Both the position numbers and the translations under genes were made by a program. Positions 43,920 through 53,168 of a stretch of 64,000 nucleotides of DNA are shown here, one piece after another. A model generated the notes under the pieces. The model was not told where the DNA came from. It ran no database searches and worked only from the letters and a program-made list of their open reading frames with translations. Location of the stretch: the NCBI GenBank assembly GCA_022844125.1, contig JALHMI010000006.1, positions 186,001 through 250,000 on the forward strand, given 5' to 3'. Source of the stretch: Pirellulales bacterium (GTDB lineage: Bacteria > Planctomycetota > Planctomycetia > Pirellulales > PALSA-1355). The first letter of the stretch is position 1. Each line of letters opens with the position of its first letter.

Positions 43920-45058
43920 ACCTCCTCCACCTCACCTCTTCGCGTTTCTTCGGCGGACCTGAACGCCAGATGCTTGAACTTGCACTTGAGCTCAAGCCTC
44001 ATTGCCAAACGACCATCGCCAGCTTTTCCGAGGGGGGGCGCTGCCGAGACTTCTTGCGCCACGCGCGGGAGCGAGGCATCGACGCCGTTTCGGTCGCTGC
44101 CGACACGCCGCGACTCTTCGCTGCGAAGCGTGACGTGGTTAGCCTGCTGCGCGAGACTGACGCCGATGTGTTGATCTGCCATGGCTATAAAGCAGGCATC
44201 ATTGGACTGCTGGCCGCCAGATCTGCTGGAGTTGCGGTCATCGCCGTATCCCGCGGGTGGACTGCCGAAAGCCCTCGCGTTCGGTTGTACGAGTCGCTCG
44301 ACCGCCGCGTGCTCCGCCAGATGGAGCATGTTGTGTGCGTCTCACACGGGCAAGCCGAAAAAGTGTTTCGAGCCGGTGTCGATCGCATCTCGGTGATTCA
44401 CAATGCCGTTCGCTGCGAGCGATTCGCAACCGCATCAATAATTAGTCGAACACAGCTCGCGAACTACTTTCCTTCGCCGCCGCGATTGATTGTCGGAGCC
44501 GCTGGCCGGCTGAGTCCGGAGAAGGGCTTCGAGATCCTGGTCCAGGCAGCAGCCGAGGTTCGCGCGCAATGTCCTGACGTTGGCTTCGTGCTATTTGGTG
44601 ACGGGCCGCTTCGCTCACTATTGCAAGACCAGGCTACCGCGTGTGGTCTCGAAGATTGGTTCGTGATGCCCGGCTTTCGCGACGATCTGGACGAGTTGTT
44701 GCCCTCACTTGACCTGTTCTGCTCATCGTCATACTCCGAAGGCCTGCCGAACGTCATTCTCGAGGCCCATGCTGCTGGTGTGCCGGTAGTCGCAACGGCC
44801 GTGGGTGGCACTCCGGAAGTCGTGGACGACGGACAGACTGGGTTTCTGGTGCCGGCCGGTTGTCCTTCGGCGCTTGCGGGTCCGATCATTCGGCTAGCTT
44901 CGGACGCATCGCTGAGCGAGCGCATGGGCGCCGCAGCCCGCGACCGGGTACGGGAGCAATTCTCGTTTCCAGCTCAGGCCACGAGCTATCGCCAGTTGTT
45001 TGACACGTTGTGCTCAGGACCTTCACCGGAAGCGAGCCTTGTCCACGCAAGCGGTTGA
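43916..45058 (+). CDS. Glycosyltransferase family 4
   Basis: 380 residues from ATG 43916, overlapping the previous stop by four bases. A GT-B fold: HLTSSRFFGGPERQMLELA at the N-terminus, ISVIHNAVRCERF, GAAGRLSPEKGFEILVQAA (donor-domain strand), and SSYSEGLPNVILEAHAAGVPVVAT with the E-x7-E motif of retaining family 4 enzymes. The donor sugar is unknown. Its 3' end overlaps the next transferase by about 20 bases. Confidence 0.92.
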   Translation: MNLLHLTSSRFFGGPERQMLELALELKPHCQTTIASFSEGGRCRDFLRHARERGIDAVSVAADTPRLFAAKRDVVSLLRETDADVLICHGYKAGIIGLLAARSAGVAVIAVSRGWTAESPRVRLYESLDRRVLRQMEHVVCVSHGQAEKVFRAGVDRISVIHNAVRCERFATASIISRTQLANYFPSPPRLIVGAAGRLSPEKGFEILVQAAAEVRAQCPDVGFVLFGDGPLRSLLQDQATACGLEDWFVMPGFRDDLDELLPSLDLFCSSSYSEGLPNVILEAHAAGVPVVATAVGGTPEVVDDGQTGFLVPAGCPSALAGPIIRLASDASLSERMGAAARDRVREQFSFPAQATSYRQLFDTLCSGPSPEASLVHASG

Positions 45059-46202
45059 AAGAGAGACGGAGTCCGCGCCGACAGCGGCGGCCTCAAGGCC
45101 GATCAAGGTCTGTTACTTGATCGACAATCTGGCTGTCGGCGGGACGGAGAAGCAGCTCTTGGCGTTGATCGCGCATCTCGATCGCTCACAGGTACGGCCG
45201 TATCTTTGTCTGCTCGATGGAATGCCGGACAGTTCTCGAACGCTTGAGCCAGACGACTGCCCCGTGCTACGACTAGGAGTCCGTTCGCTGCGGAGCCCGC
45301 GGGCCGTCTCGGCCGGCTGGCGGTTCATTCGCTTTTTGCGGCAGCAGAAGACTGATGTGGTGCAACTGCACTTTCCCGACAGCACGTATTTTGGTGCCCC
45401 GCTGGCCAAGTTGGCGGGCGTTCGTTGCGTGCTGCGAACGCGACGCAATACCGGCTATTGGATGACGTCCGGCCATCGCCTCATGGGGCGCATCATTTCT
45501 CGACTGGTCGATGGCACAATCGCCAACAGCGAAGCCTGCCGCCAGGCGGTGATTGAACAGGAGCGGGCGGAGCCAGAGAGCGTGCATGTGATACCTAACG
45601 GAATCGATACTGAGAAGTTTGCAGAGTCACAGAACTCCAGTCCACGGCGAAGCGCAGTAAGACGAGTTGGAGTGCTCGCTAACCTGCGACCCGTTAAACG
45701 GCTCGACTTATTTATTAAGTCCGCAGCACTCCTGGCCCCGCACTTTCCCGATGTCGAGTTTCAAATAGCTGGGGAAGGAGCGTGCCGTGCAACGTTGACT
45801 CAACTGATCGACGACCTTGAGTTAGAAAGTCGCATGCAGCTCCTGGGAGCTGTGAGTGATGTAGCCGGCTTTTTGAATGGTCTCGATGTGGCCGTGTTGT
45901 GCTCGGAGGCCGAAGGAGTGTCTAACGCGGTCCTGGAGTACATGGCCGCCGCGCGACCGATTGTCGCCACCCAGGGGGCTGTCGACCCGTGCTTGGTCCA
46001 GCATCGCCGGACAGGACTCATTGCTGAGAACGATTCGCCGACAGCTCTCGCCGCTTCTATTGCAGAATTACTGGCGGATGCAGACTATTCGAGAAAACTA
46101 GGGACGGCGGCACGTCGAGCCGCTGAAGCCGACTTTAGTCGCACGAAGGAGTCGGGTTGTTATACGTCGCTTTACACGCGAGTCGGCCGCCTGCCAGTAT
46201 GA
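45039..46202 (+). CDS. Glycosyltransferase family 4
   Basis: 387 residues if the TTG at 45039 is the start (GGAAG about 10 bases upstream); no ATG exists before the conserved region, so the start is uncertain. N-terminal IKVCYLIDNLAVGGTEKQLLALI is typical, then VHVIPNGIDTEKF, GVLANLRPVKRLDLFIKSAALL and SEAEGVSNAVLEYMAAARPIVAT with the retaining E-x7-E motif. It sits among the other transferases and presumably adds one residue of the repeat. ATGA overlap with the acetyltransferase. Confidence 0.9.
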   Translation: MSTQAVERETESAPTAAASRPIKVCYLIDNLAVGGTEKQLLALIAHLDRSQVRPYLCLLDGMPDSSRTLEPDDCPVLRLGVRSLRSPRAVSAGWRFIRFLRQQKTDVVQLHFPDSTYFGAPLAKLAGVRCVLRTRRNTGYWMTSGHRLMGRIISRLVDGTIANSEACRQAVIEQERAEPESVHVIPNGIDTEKFAESQNSSPRRSAVRRVGVLANLRPVKRLDLFIKSAALLAPHFPDVEFQIAGEGACRATLTQLIDDLELESRMQLLGAVSDVAGFLNGLDVAVLCSEAEGVSNAVLEYMAAARPIVATQGAVDPCLVQHRRTGLIAENDSPTALAASIAELLADADYSRKLGTAARRAAEADFSRTKESGCYTSLYTRVGRLPV

Positions 46203-46837
46203 ACACAGCATTCCGCAATCAAGCGCGCCGACTGGCGAATGCAGTGGCCTTGGTGCTGACTTCTCCGCTGTGGCTCGCCGTGCTTGCCTTCGGTTTCCAC
46301 CGCAACCAACTATGGTTCTTGAGTTGTGCACAATTCTTGAGCCTTATTCCAGGGCTGATCGGAGTCTATCTGCGAAGGGGTTACTATCGAATGACTCTCG
46401 CACAGTGTGCAGACGATGCTCACATTGAGTTCGGAACCTGGTTCGCTCACCGGCAAGCCAGCGTCGGCAAAGGGGTATACATCGGTGGCCGTTGCACTCT
46501 GGGGATGGTTGAGATTGGTGATCACTCATTGCTTGGCAGCAACGTCGACATCCTCAGCGGAGGTCAACAGCACGCGTTTGCTGACACTGATCGTCCAATG
46601 TCCGCGCAAGGCGGGCGTTTCCGCACTGTCTCCATCGGTCGAGATTGCTGGCTTGGAAACAGTACCGTCGTGCTAGCCGACATAGGTGAGCATTGTATCG
46701 TCGGTGCCGGAAGCGTCGTGGTCAAGGCCATTCCCGCTTGGAGCATCTCGGTTGGAAACCCGGCCCGCGTCGTCTGCGAGCGGCGATCCACTGCTGGACG
46801 CAAAACTCAGGACTCCGTTTCGTGCACTGGCTCCTAG
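46199..46837 (+). CDS. Left-handed beta-helix (hexapeptide) acyltransferase
   Basis: 212 residues from ATG 46199 (ATGA overlap). N-terminal hydrophobic helices (VALVLTSPLWLAVLAFGF, FLSLIPGLIGVYLRRGYY) precede hexapeptide repeats: ASVGKGVYIGGRCTLGMVEIG, HSLLGSNVDI, SIGRDCWLGNSTVVLADIGEHCIVGAGSVVV and the SVGNPARVV end cap. Trimeric enzymes of this type use acetyl-CoA to decorate sugars; the membrane-associated N-terminus suggests action at the inner membrane on the nascent EPS. The exact acyl group is unknown. Confidence 0.88.
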   Translation: MNTAFRNQARRLANAVALVLTSPLWLAVLAFGFHRNQLWFLSCAQFLSLIPGLIGVYLRRGYYRMTLAQCADDAHIEFGTWFAHRQASVGKGVYIGGRCTLGMVEIGDHSLLGSNVDILSGGQQHAFADTDRPMSAQGGRFRTVSIGRDCWLGNSTVVLADIGEHCIVGAGSVVVKAIPAWSISVGNPARVVCERRSTAGRKTQDSVSCTGS

Positions 46838-48081
46838 CCGGCTACATGTGGTTGTTCATCCATCGGCCCTTTGAGGTCTGGCCGTGGCTAGGAGACCTGC
46901 GCATCGAACGAGTCTATATGCTCGTGACGCTAGCGGCCTGGGTATTGGCAGCGAACAAGGGCTGGACGTCCAACCGAGTCAATGTGGCGGTGGCCGGACT
47001 GTTTGGGGCGATCCTCATTGCCTGGATCCTCAGTCCCATCCGGGCGCAAGGCACAAAGACGGTCGAGGACTTCGCGAAGGTCGGGGTGTTCTACGTCCTG
47101 CTGATGTCCTGCATTCGAGATGAACGAACGCTGCGATTCATCCTCAGCGCGTTTCTCGTCTGCACGGCGCTCTACATGGCGCATAGCTTGCGCGAGTACA
47201 TCAACGGCAGGCATGTCTACCGCATGGGCACCGCCAGGATGATCGGTGTTGACTCAACACTCGGTGATCCGAACTCTTTCGCAGCGTCGCTTGTCTATGC
47301 CTTTCCAATCACGATTCCGTTCTGGCGCAGCATTCGAAAACGTTGGGAGACCTGGGCACTGGTCGGCTATGCCGGTTTGACGTGTGTGTGCGTGCTGCTG
47401 ACCGGATCACGAACAGGTCTGATGGGTCTGGTGGTCGCGGGAATTGTGCTGCTGATGCTATCCCGCTATCGATGGCGGCTGCTGCTCGCGGCAGCGGCGC
47501 TCGCCCCAATCGTCTGGGTATCTTTGCCCGCGGACCGACAAACGAGGTTCTTGACGATCCTTGATCCGAGCGTCGGTCCTGCGAACGCGCAGGCGTCGGC
47601 CGAGTCGCGTGAGATGTACTTCTGGATCGCCTTGGACCTTTGGCGGCAAAGCCCGATCGTTGGACATGGTCCGGATTCCTTCCGCCACCTGAGTGGTGCC
47701 GGACAACCTGCTCATACGCTCTATGGACAGGTATTGTCGGAGGTCGGCCTGCTCGGCTTCGGGGCTCTCGCGGGACTGGTGGTCTGCGTCGTCCTGAACA
47801 CTCGCGACATCTCCCGCTGCTATGCGGGCATTCGTTGGGCGGAGCGAACCTTTCCGTTCTGGCTGTCGATCGCGATTTGTTTGGCGATGACATTGCTTCT
47901 GCTCTTGGGGATCGGCGGACACAACCTCTACCGTTTCACGTGGCTGTGGTACGGGGCCTTTCTGGCCATCGCGGTCCGATGCGCGCAGGATGGACAGATG
48001 TGGGGCGAAGACTATCCGCGCGTTGGAGTCGAGGCACTTGACTGCTATGACGAACAATTCGAAGTCGAACTAACGCCATGA
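46822..48081 (+). CDS. O-antigen ligase/Wzy-like polymerase, polytopic membrane protein
   Basis: 419 residues from GTG 46822, chosen because AGGA lies about 10 bases upstream and the first TM follows at once; ATG 46846 is the next option. About 11 hydrophobic helices are present with a large periplasmic loop near 250-320. LLTGSRTGLMGLVVAGIVLLML and GHGPDSFRHLSGAGQPAHTLYGQVLSEVGLLG in two parts are the Wzy_C/WaaL motif with the conserved His and Arg. It polymerises or ligates lipid-linked repeats outside the cytoplasm. It overlaps both neighbours. Confidence 0.88.
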   Translation: MHWLLAGYMWLFIHRPFEVWPWLGDLRIERVYMLVTLAAWVLAANKGWTSNRVNVAVAGLFGAILIAWILSPIRAQGTKTVEDFAKVGVFYVLLMSCIRDERTLRFILSAFLVCTALYMAHSLREYINGRHVYRMGTARMIGVDSTLGDPNSFAASLVYAFPITIPFWRSIRKRWETWALVGYAGLTCVCVLLTGSRTGLMGLVVAGIVLLMLSRYRWRLLLAAAALAPIVWVSLPADRQTRFLTILDPSVGPANAQASAESREMYFWIALDLWRQSPIVGHGPDSFRHLSGAGQPAHTLYGQVLSEVGLLGFGALAGLVVCVVLNTRDISRCYAGIRWAERTFPFWLSIAICLAMTLLLLLGIGGHNLYRFTWLWYGAFLAIAVRCAQDGQMWGEDYPRVGVEALDCYDEQFEVELTP

Positions 48082-49499
48082 AGTTGCACCGAAGCAGCAT
48101 GGGTCGTCTAGTGGACAGTGCGATAGCTCATGGCAGCAGAGCCGTTATCGCGCCCGTTTGGGCTCGTTGGGAGCGAAGCCCCTACCTTGCGCAGCTGCGT
48201 ACCTTGCGCCGAGGCCAGTTTTATCCTCCCCGCAGCATTGCCGAACGGCAGCTAAGAGCGCTACGGCAGATCGTCAATCACGCTGCCGTCACGTCTCCCT
48301 ACTATCGCCAACGATTCGAAGCGGCAGGGATCGTCGCATGGAACCTGAATGATCTCGAAGAGTTTCATAAAGTACCGGTGCTCACGAAGTCTGACTTGCG
48401 TGCGGACTTTGAGGATCTGCGATCAGACGCGTATCGCGACAGTCCTGTGCATCACAAGAAGACGTCCGGATCGACCGGCACCTCGGTGGCCGTGGTGGTC
48501 GATGAAGATGCCCAGCAGTTCAAACGGGCTTGTACATTGCGGTCGGATGAGTGGTCCGGTTGGCGACTTGGCGAGCGCAAGGCGTGCGTGTGGGGAAATC
48601 CCGAGCATCTCAAACTGGGCTGGCGCGGATGGCTGCGCAATGCGCTGCTGGAGCGAGCAACTTTTCTGGACACGCTGCGAATGGACCAGGCGGCGATGAA
48701 GCGATTTCTAGACCAACTTCGAAAGCGTCCGCCGTCTCTCCTGTTTGGGCACGCCCATTCGCTCTACCTGTTTGCCGAGTTCTGCCGCAACGAAGATGGA
48801 GCAGGGTTTCAACCCCGGGGGATCACTTCCACGGCGATGGTCCTGCACGATTGGGAGCGGCGTTCGATTGAAGAAGTGTTCGGTACCAAGGTCACCAACC
48901 GCTATGGCTGCGAGGAACTGAGCCTGATCGCTTGCGAGTGCGAGCAGCATGACGGATTGCATATCAACGCGGACGGCGTTTATGTCGAAGTGTTGCGACC
49001 GGATGGTACGCCTTGCGATCCAGGAGAGGTCGGGGCCGTCGTGGTGACCGACCTTGTTAATCGGGCAATGCCCCTGATTCGATATCAAGTCGGCGATATG
49101 GCGGCGCTTTCCGATCGGCAGTGCCCCTGTGGTCGAGGATTGCCGCTGCTGGAGCGGATCGCTGGTAGGATCGCAGATTATGTCGTCACGCCGAGTGGCG
49201 AGATGGTGTCAGGGATTTCCTTGACAGAAAACTTTGCGATGCTCGTGCCGGGGATCGCACAGTTGCAGATCATTCAGGAACAGGTCGACCACTTCGTCTT
49301 CAAGATCGTGCGAGGCGAGGATTGGTCGCGGGCAAGCGAGCGACTCATTTCCGAGCTCGTGTGCGATCGCTTCGGAGCAGGCGTTACTTACGCCTGTGAG
49401 TGTGTCGAGCACATTGCGCAAGAGCCTTCCGGTAAGTACCGGTTTTGCATCTCGCACGTTGCGAGTCCCTTTCAGCAGCTTTCGACGGTTGCACGATGA
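48078..49499 (+). CDS. CapK/PaaK-like AMP-forming adenylate ligase
   Basis: 473 residues with an ATGA overlap. The AMP-binding P-loop is KTSGSTGTSV. The region NRYGCEELSLIACECEQHDGLHIN resembles phenylacetate-CoA ligase, with Cys-rich CPCGRGLPLLERIAGRIADYV and the C-terminal swivel domain. The CapK subgroup is common in capsule and EPS loci, where it probably activates a small carboxylic acid for attachment to the polymer; aromatic catabolism is unlikely here given the context (inference). Confidence 0.87.
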   Translation: MKLHRSSMGRLVDSAIAHGSRAVIAPVWARWERSPYLAQLRTLRRGQFYPPRSIAERQLRALRQIVNHAAVTSPYYRQRFEAAGIVAWNLNDLEEFHKVPVLTKSDLRADFEDLRSDAYRDSPVHHKKTSGSTGTSVAVVVDEDAQQFKRACTLRSDEWSGWRLGERKACVWGNPEHLKLGWRGWLRNALLERATFLDTLRMDQAAMKRFLDQLRKRPPSLLFGHAHSLYLFAEFCRNEDGAGFQPRGITSTAMVLHDWERRSIEEVFGTKVTNRYGCEELSLIACECEQHDGLHINADGVYVEVLRPDGTPCDPGEVGAVVVTDLVNRAMPLIRYQVGDMAALSDRQCPCGRGLPLLERIAGRIADYVVTPSGEMVSGISLTENFAMLVPGIAQLQIIQEQVDHFVFKIVRGEDWSRASERLISELVCDRFGAGVTYACECVEHIAQEPSGKYRFCISHVASPFQQLSTVAR

Positions 49500-50497
49500 G
49501 CATTCCCACCGTCAGCGTGGTCGTCGCAACCTACAACTACGGGCAGTACCTCGCGCAGGCACTCGATTCGATTTGCGCGCAGTCATTCACTGACTGGGAA
49601 GCCATCGTCGTGGACGATGGGTCAACCGACGACACCCAGGCGGTGATGGAGCCTTATTTGAACGATGTTCGCTTCAAGTACATTCGGACCGAGCACGTTG
49701 GACAGCCGGTTGCGAAGAATACTGGCATTCGCGTCGCACGAGGCATATACATCGCGTTTCTCGACGCTGACGACGCCTGGCTGCCCGAGAAGCTTGCATT
49801 GCAGGTGGAGCGCATGGATCGTGGGCCGGCCATTGGCGTTGTCTACGGACGCCGCCAATGGATCGATTCGGTCGGGAGACCGCTCCAGCGTTCCGAGCGA
49901 GTAATGCGACGGGGCAACGTCTTGCCGTTCATGTTTCGAGATAACTTTGTTTGCTTCAGCTCGGCCATGGTCCGCCGCGAGGCATTTGAGCAATGCGGCG
50001 TGTTCAATGAACAGATCCCCCTGGCCATTGACTACGACCTGTGGCTGCGGATTGCAGCGGGCTGGAAGTTTGATTACGTCGACGAGCCGGTAGTGTTATA
50101 TCGCACTGGCCATGCCAACCTGTCCCGGCGTGGTGAGGAGCGTCTGCGAGTCGCACTGGGCATCATGCAACGCTTTCTCGATGAGCATGGCAACCGCGAA
50201 GTACTACCGTCGTCGGTTGTGCGTCAGGCATTCGCAGCGACTTACTGCTCGCTGGGGCTGGTGCAGCGAGACCGCAGCATCTGGCGTTCGCTCAAGAGCT
50301 ACAGCCAAGCGGTCAAGTATCAACCGCTTGACTTGTCAAGTTATCGGGGCATACTTGCGGCGCTGCTGCCCGAACGCGCGCGTCGAAACGTGCGTCGTGC
50401 GTTGGGGCGTCCGCAAGCATGGACCATGGTAAGCCACTGCACAGCAGACTGTACTACGCAACTTCCCGGTACCCACGCTGACCTCCGCGATGCCTAG
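49496..50497 (+). CDS. Family 2 glycosyltransferase (GT-A)
   Basis: 333 residues from ATG 49496 (ATGA overlap with the ligase gene). SVVVATYNYGQYLAQALDSI, EAIVVDDGSTDDTQ and IAFLDADDAWLPEKL give the nucleotide-sugar site with its DxD. A later segment, PLAIDYDLWLRIAAGWKFDYVDEPVVLYR, holds the acceptor/catalytic ED-type region. It has no membrane helices. It overlaps the flippase gene by eight bases. Confidence 0.92.
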   Translation: MSIPTVSVVVATYNYGQYLAQALDSICAQSFTDWEAIVVDDGSTDDTQAVMEPYLNDVRFKYIRTEHVGQPVAKNTGIRVARGIYIAFLDADDAWLPEKLALQVERMDRGPAIGVVYGRRQWIDSVGRPLQRSERVMRRGNVLPFMFRDNFVCFSSAMVRREAFEQCGVFNEQIPLAIDYDLWLRIAAGWKFDYVDEPVVLYRTGHANLSRRGEERLRVALGIMQRFLDEHGNREVLPSSVVRQAFAATYCSLGLVQRDRSIWRSLKSYSQAVKYQPLDLSSYRGILAALLPERARRNVRRALGRPQAWTMVSHCTADCTTQLPGTHADLRDA

Positions 50498-52067
50498 CAC
50501 ATCAAGGCGCAGCGTTGTGACCAATGCCGCGTCCAACTGGCTTGGATTCGCGGCCAGCGTTGTGGTCACGTTCTTTATGACGCCCTTGCTCGTCCATGGA
50601 TTGGGGGAGCGCGAGTATGGCGTCTGGGCGCTCGTCGAATCGGTACTGGCCTACCTGGCCTTGTTCGACCTAGGGATTGGAGCGGCCGTGGTCCGCTACG
50701 GCGCCAAGTTCGAGGCCACTAAACAGCCCGATGAGTTGAATCGAGTATTCAACACCAGCTTCGCAATGTTTGCCGCCTTGGGCGCGCTGGCGATGGTCAT
50801 CGCGATTGGACTGGCGTTCATCCCGCAAAACCCGCTGGGAGTACCTCCGGACCTGGCGAACCTTACACGCTGGTTGATTGTCCTGTTTGGTCTCAATCTG
50901 GCGACCGCGTTGCCGCTTGGTGTTTACGACTCACTGCTCTGTGCGGTCGGTCGGTTCCCCTTGCGGACGGGCGTGCAGTTATCGGTGCTTGGTCTGCGGA
51001 CCGTTACTTTCCTGATCATTCTGTACAACGGTGGTGGACTGCTGGCGATCGGCGTGGCAATTACCGTCTTTGGAATTGCCCAGAATCTGATCCTGGCGTC
51101 GGCCGCACATCTGTTGGTCTCGGGACTTCGCTGCTCGCATCGATTTGTGGACCGCGCTACGTTTCAGGCGATTCGCGGATACAGCCTCTGGGCATTCCTG
51201 ATCATGATCGCCGGCCGACTGTCGTTCTCAACAGACGCCATCGTGGTTGGAGCCAACCTTTCACCCGAGTTTATCACCTACTTCGCCATTGGTGCTCGAC
51301 TGACGGAATACTGTAAGACGGCAATTCGATCCGCGACAACGGTGCTGACTCCAGCGATTAGTGCCTTGGAAGCCAAGGGGGATATCGATCGCGTGCGGAG
51401 AATCTTTCTGACAGGGTCACGCTGCGTGGCTTGGGTGGTGATTCCAGTTCAATTTACGCTTGTGTGTCTCGGATATGAGTTTTTGGAGATCTGGATTTCT
51501 CGCGATGTTGCCGATGAAGCCTACTTGCCGATGGTGTGCCTCGCCGTGCCATTGTCGATCACACTGTCTCAGTCGATTGCCGGGCGAATTTTCTACGGCA
51601 TCGGTAAGTTGAAATGGTTTGCTGCAGCGGCGGTGAGTGAAGCAATCGCGAATCTTGGTTTGAGCCTGATTCTTGTTGGTCCTTATGGAATCACGGGCGT
51701 TGCCATCGGGACCATGGTACCGAACATTCTGTTCAGCCTGTCGATTGCGGCTGCAGCTTGCCGATTTCTAGGTGAAGGACCAGCGCAATACTTGGTGAAC
51801 ACTTTTTCGCGCCCACTCATAGCGGCGGCTCTTCCGCTGACGCTTTGGTCTGGTATGCGCGAGATCTTCGGTGCGCCGAGCACCTGGAGCGAGCTTGCCA
51901 TTTTCGGTGTGCTAGGAATCTCGCTTTTTGGACTCATTGGGTTGCTCCTGGAGCCCAGCGCAAGGTTTGTGTCTGCAAACTGGCTTTGGAAGTCTCTGAA
52001 CAAACCGCGACTCGCTGCAAACGTTTGCGAGCCGCTAGCTGAAACCAGTACGAGTTCCGGAGAATAG
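50490..52067 (+). CDS. Wzx-type polysaccharide flippase (MATE/MVF superfamily)
   Basis: 525 residues. About 14 hydrophobic helices are visible, beginning ASNWLGFAASVVVTFFMTPLLVHGLGEREYGVWALV, with the family features LFDLGIGAAVVRYGAKF and ITGVAIGTMVPNILFSL. It moves undecaprenyl-linked repeats across the inner membrane for polymerisation. The stop TAG at 52065-52067 is in the same frame as the epimerase that follows, with no intervening stop, which is unusual (see finding). Confidence 0.9.
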   Translation: MPSTSRRSVVTNAASNWLGFAASVVVTFFMTPLLVHGLGEREYGVWALVESVLAYLALFDLGIGAAVVRYGAKFEATKQPDELNRVFNTSFAMFAALGALAMVIAIGLAFIPQNPLGVPPDLANLTRWLIVLFGLNLATALPLGVYDSLLCAVGRFPLRTGVQLSVLGLRTVTFLIILYNGGGLLAIGVAITVFGIAQNLILASAAHLLVSGLRCSHRFVDRATFQAIRGYSLWAFLIMIAGRLSFSTDAIVVGANLSPEFITYFAIGARLTEYCKTAIRSATTVLTPAISALEAKGDIDRVRRIFLTGSRCVAWVVIPVQFTLVCLGYEFLEIWISRDVADEAYLPMVCLAVPLSITLSQSIAGRIFYGIGKLKWFAAAAVSEAIANLGLSLILVGPYGITGVAIGTMVPNILFSLSIAAAACRFLGEGPAQYLVNTFSRPLIAAALPLTLWSGMREIFGAPSTWSELAIFGVLGISLFGLIGLLLEPSARFVSANWLWKSLNKPRLAANVCEPLAETSTSSGE

Positions 52068-52070
52068 AGA

Positions 52071-53120
52071 ATCTCCCCCCTACTGATCACTGGCGCTGCG
52101 GGCTTTATCGGCTTTCATCTCTGCCGACGAATGCTGGCGGCAGGTGTGCAGGTCGTTGGCGTTGACAACGTTAACGACTACTATTGCACTCGGCTTAAAC
52201 GCGCTCGGCTGGCCGAGTTGCTTGAGTCGAAGCACTTTCACTTCATCGAGATGGATCTCGCCGAACGGGCCACGTCCAGCAATCTCTTTGAGTCCTGCCA
52301 GGCTCCGCGCGTAGTCCACCTCGCTGCTCAGGCAGGCGTGCGTTATTCGATTGATAATCCTCAGGCCTACATCGATTCCAACCTGGTTGGTTTTGCAAAT
52401 GTACTCGAAGGGTGCCGGCAGAACGGCGTCGAGCATCTTGTGTATGCGTCGTCGAGTTCCGTGTATGGAGCGAATGCGCGAGTTCCTTTTTCGGAACACC
52501 ACTCGACGGATCATCCGGTAAGTCTCTATGCGGCGACAAAACGAGCTGGCGAACTTCTCGCGCATAGCTACAGCCATCTGTATACCTTACCGGTGACCGG
52601 ATTGCGGTTCTTCACGGTCTATGGTCCCTGGGGTCGGCCCGACATGGCACTCTGGAAGTTTACCGAAGCCATCACTGCGGGCCGGCCCATCGACGTCTAC
52701 AACCATGGCCAAATGCGACGAGACTTTACTTACGTCGATGATATCGTTGAAGGGATTTGCCGGGTGATTGACCTGCCGGCAGGTCCCAACCCACACTGGT
52801 CGGCCGATGCGCCTGATCCGGCCACGAGCAGTGCACCATTTCGGACTTACAATATCGGTAACCACGAACCGGTGGAGCTTGAAGAACTGATCACGCTGCT
52901 CGAGCGAGCGATTGGCAAGCCAGCGATCAGGCGGCAATTGCCCATGCAGCCCGGCGATGTGCTGGCGACCTTCGCGGACACCAAAGACTTGCAACGGGAC
53001 ACGGGTTTCCGGCCGCGGACGCCGATTGCCGTGGGAGTGCGCAGATTTGTGGATTGGTTCCTGGACTATCACGGCATGTCTCCGACTGGTCGCAATCATC
53101 CAGCGGTGAATGCCAGCTAG
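52071..53120 (+). CDS. NAD-dependent UDP-sugar epimerase (UDP-glucuronate 4-epimerase-like), non-canonical start
   Basis: 349 residues if translation starts at ATC 52071, which lies nine bases after GGAG (52058-52061). The Rossmann motif LLITGAAGFIGFHL must be included, yet no ATG, GTG or TTG lies between the flippase stop (TAG 52065) and the motif; the first ATG (52131) would delete it. CTG 52083 is another option. Other motifs: HLAAQAGVRYSIDNP, catalytic SSSSVYG and YAATKRAGE (Tyr, Lys), and RFFTVYGPWGRPDMA typical of GlcA 4-epimerases. It supplies an activated sugar for the EPS. Confidence 0.85.
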   Translation: MSPLLITGAAGFIGFHLCRRMLAAGVQVVGVDNVNDYYCTRLKRARLAELLESKHFHFIEMDLAERATSSNLFESCQAPRVVHLAAQAGVRYSIDNPQAYIDSNLVGFANVLEGCRQNGVEHLVYASSSSVYGANARVPFSEHHSTDHPVSLYAATKRAGELLAHSYSHLYTLPVTGLRFFTVYGPWGRPDMALWKFTEAITAGRPIDVYNHGQMRRDFTYVDDIVEGICRVIDLPAGPNPHWSADAPDPATSSAPFRTYNIGNHEPVELEELITLLERAIGKPAIRRQLPMQPGDVLATFADTKDLQRDTGFRPRTPIAVGVRRFVDWFLDYHGMSPTGRNHPAVNAS

Positions 53121-53168
53121 TTCCCCGCACAATTTGCGCAACGAATCGCAGGCCAGATTGCCAACTTC

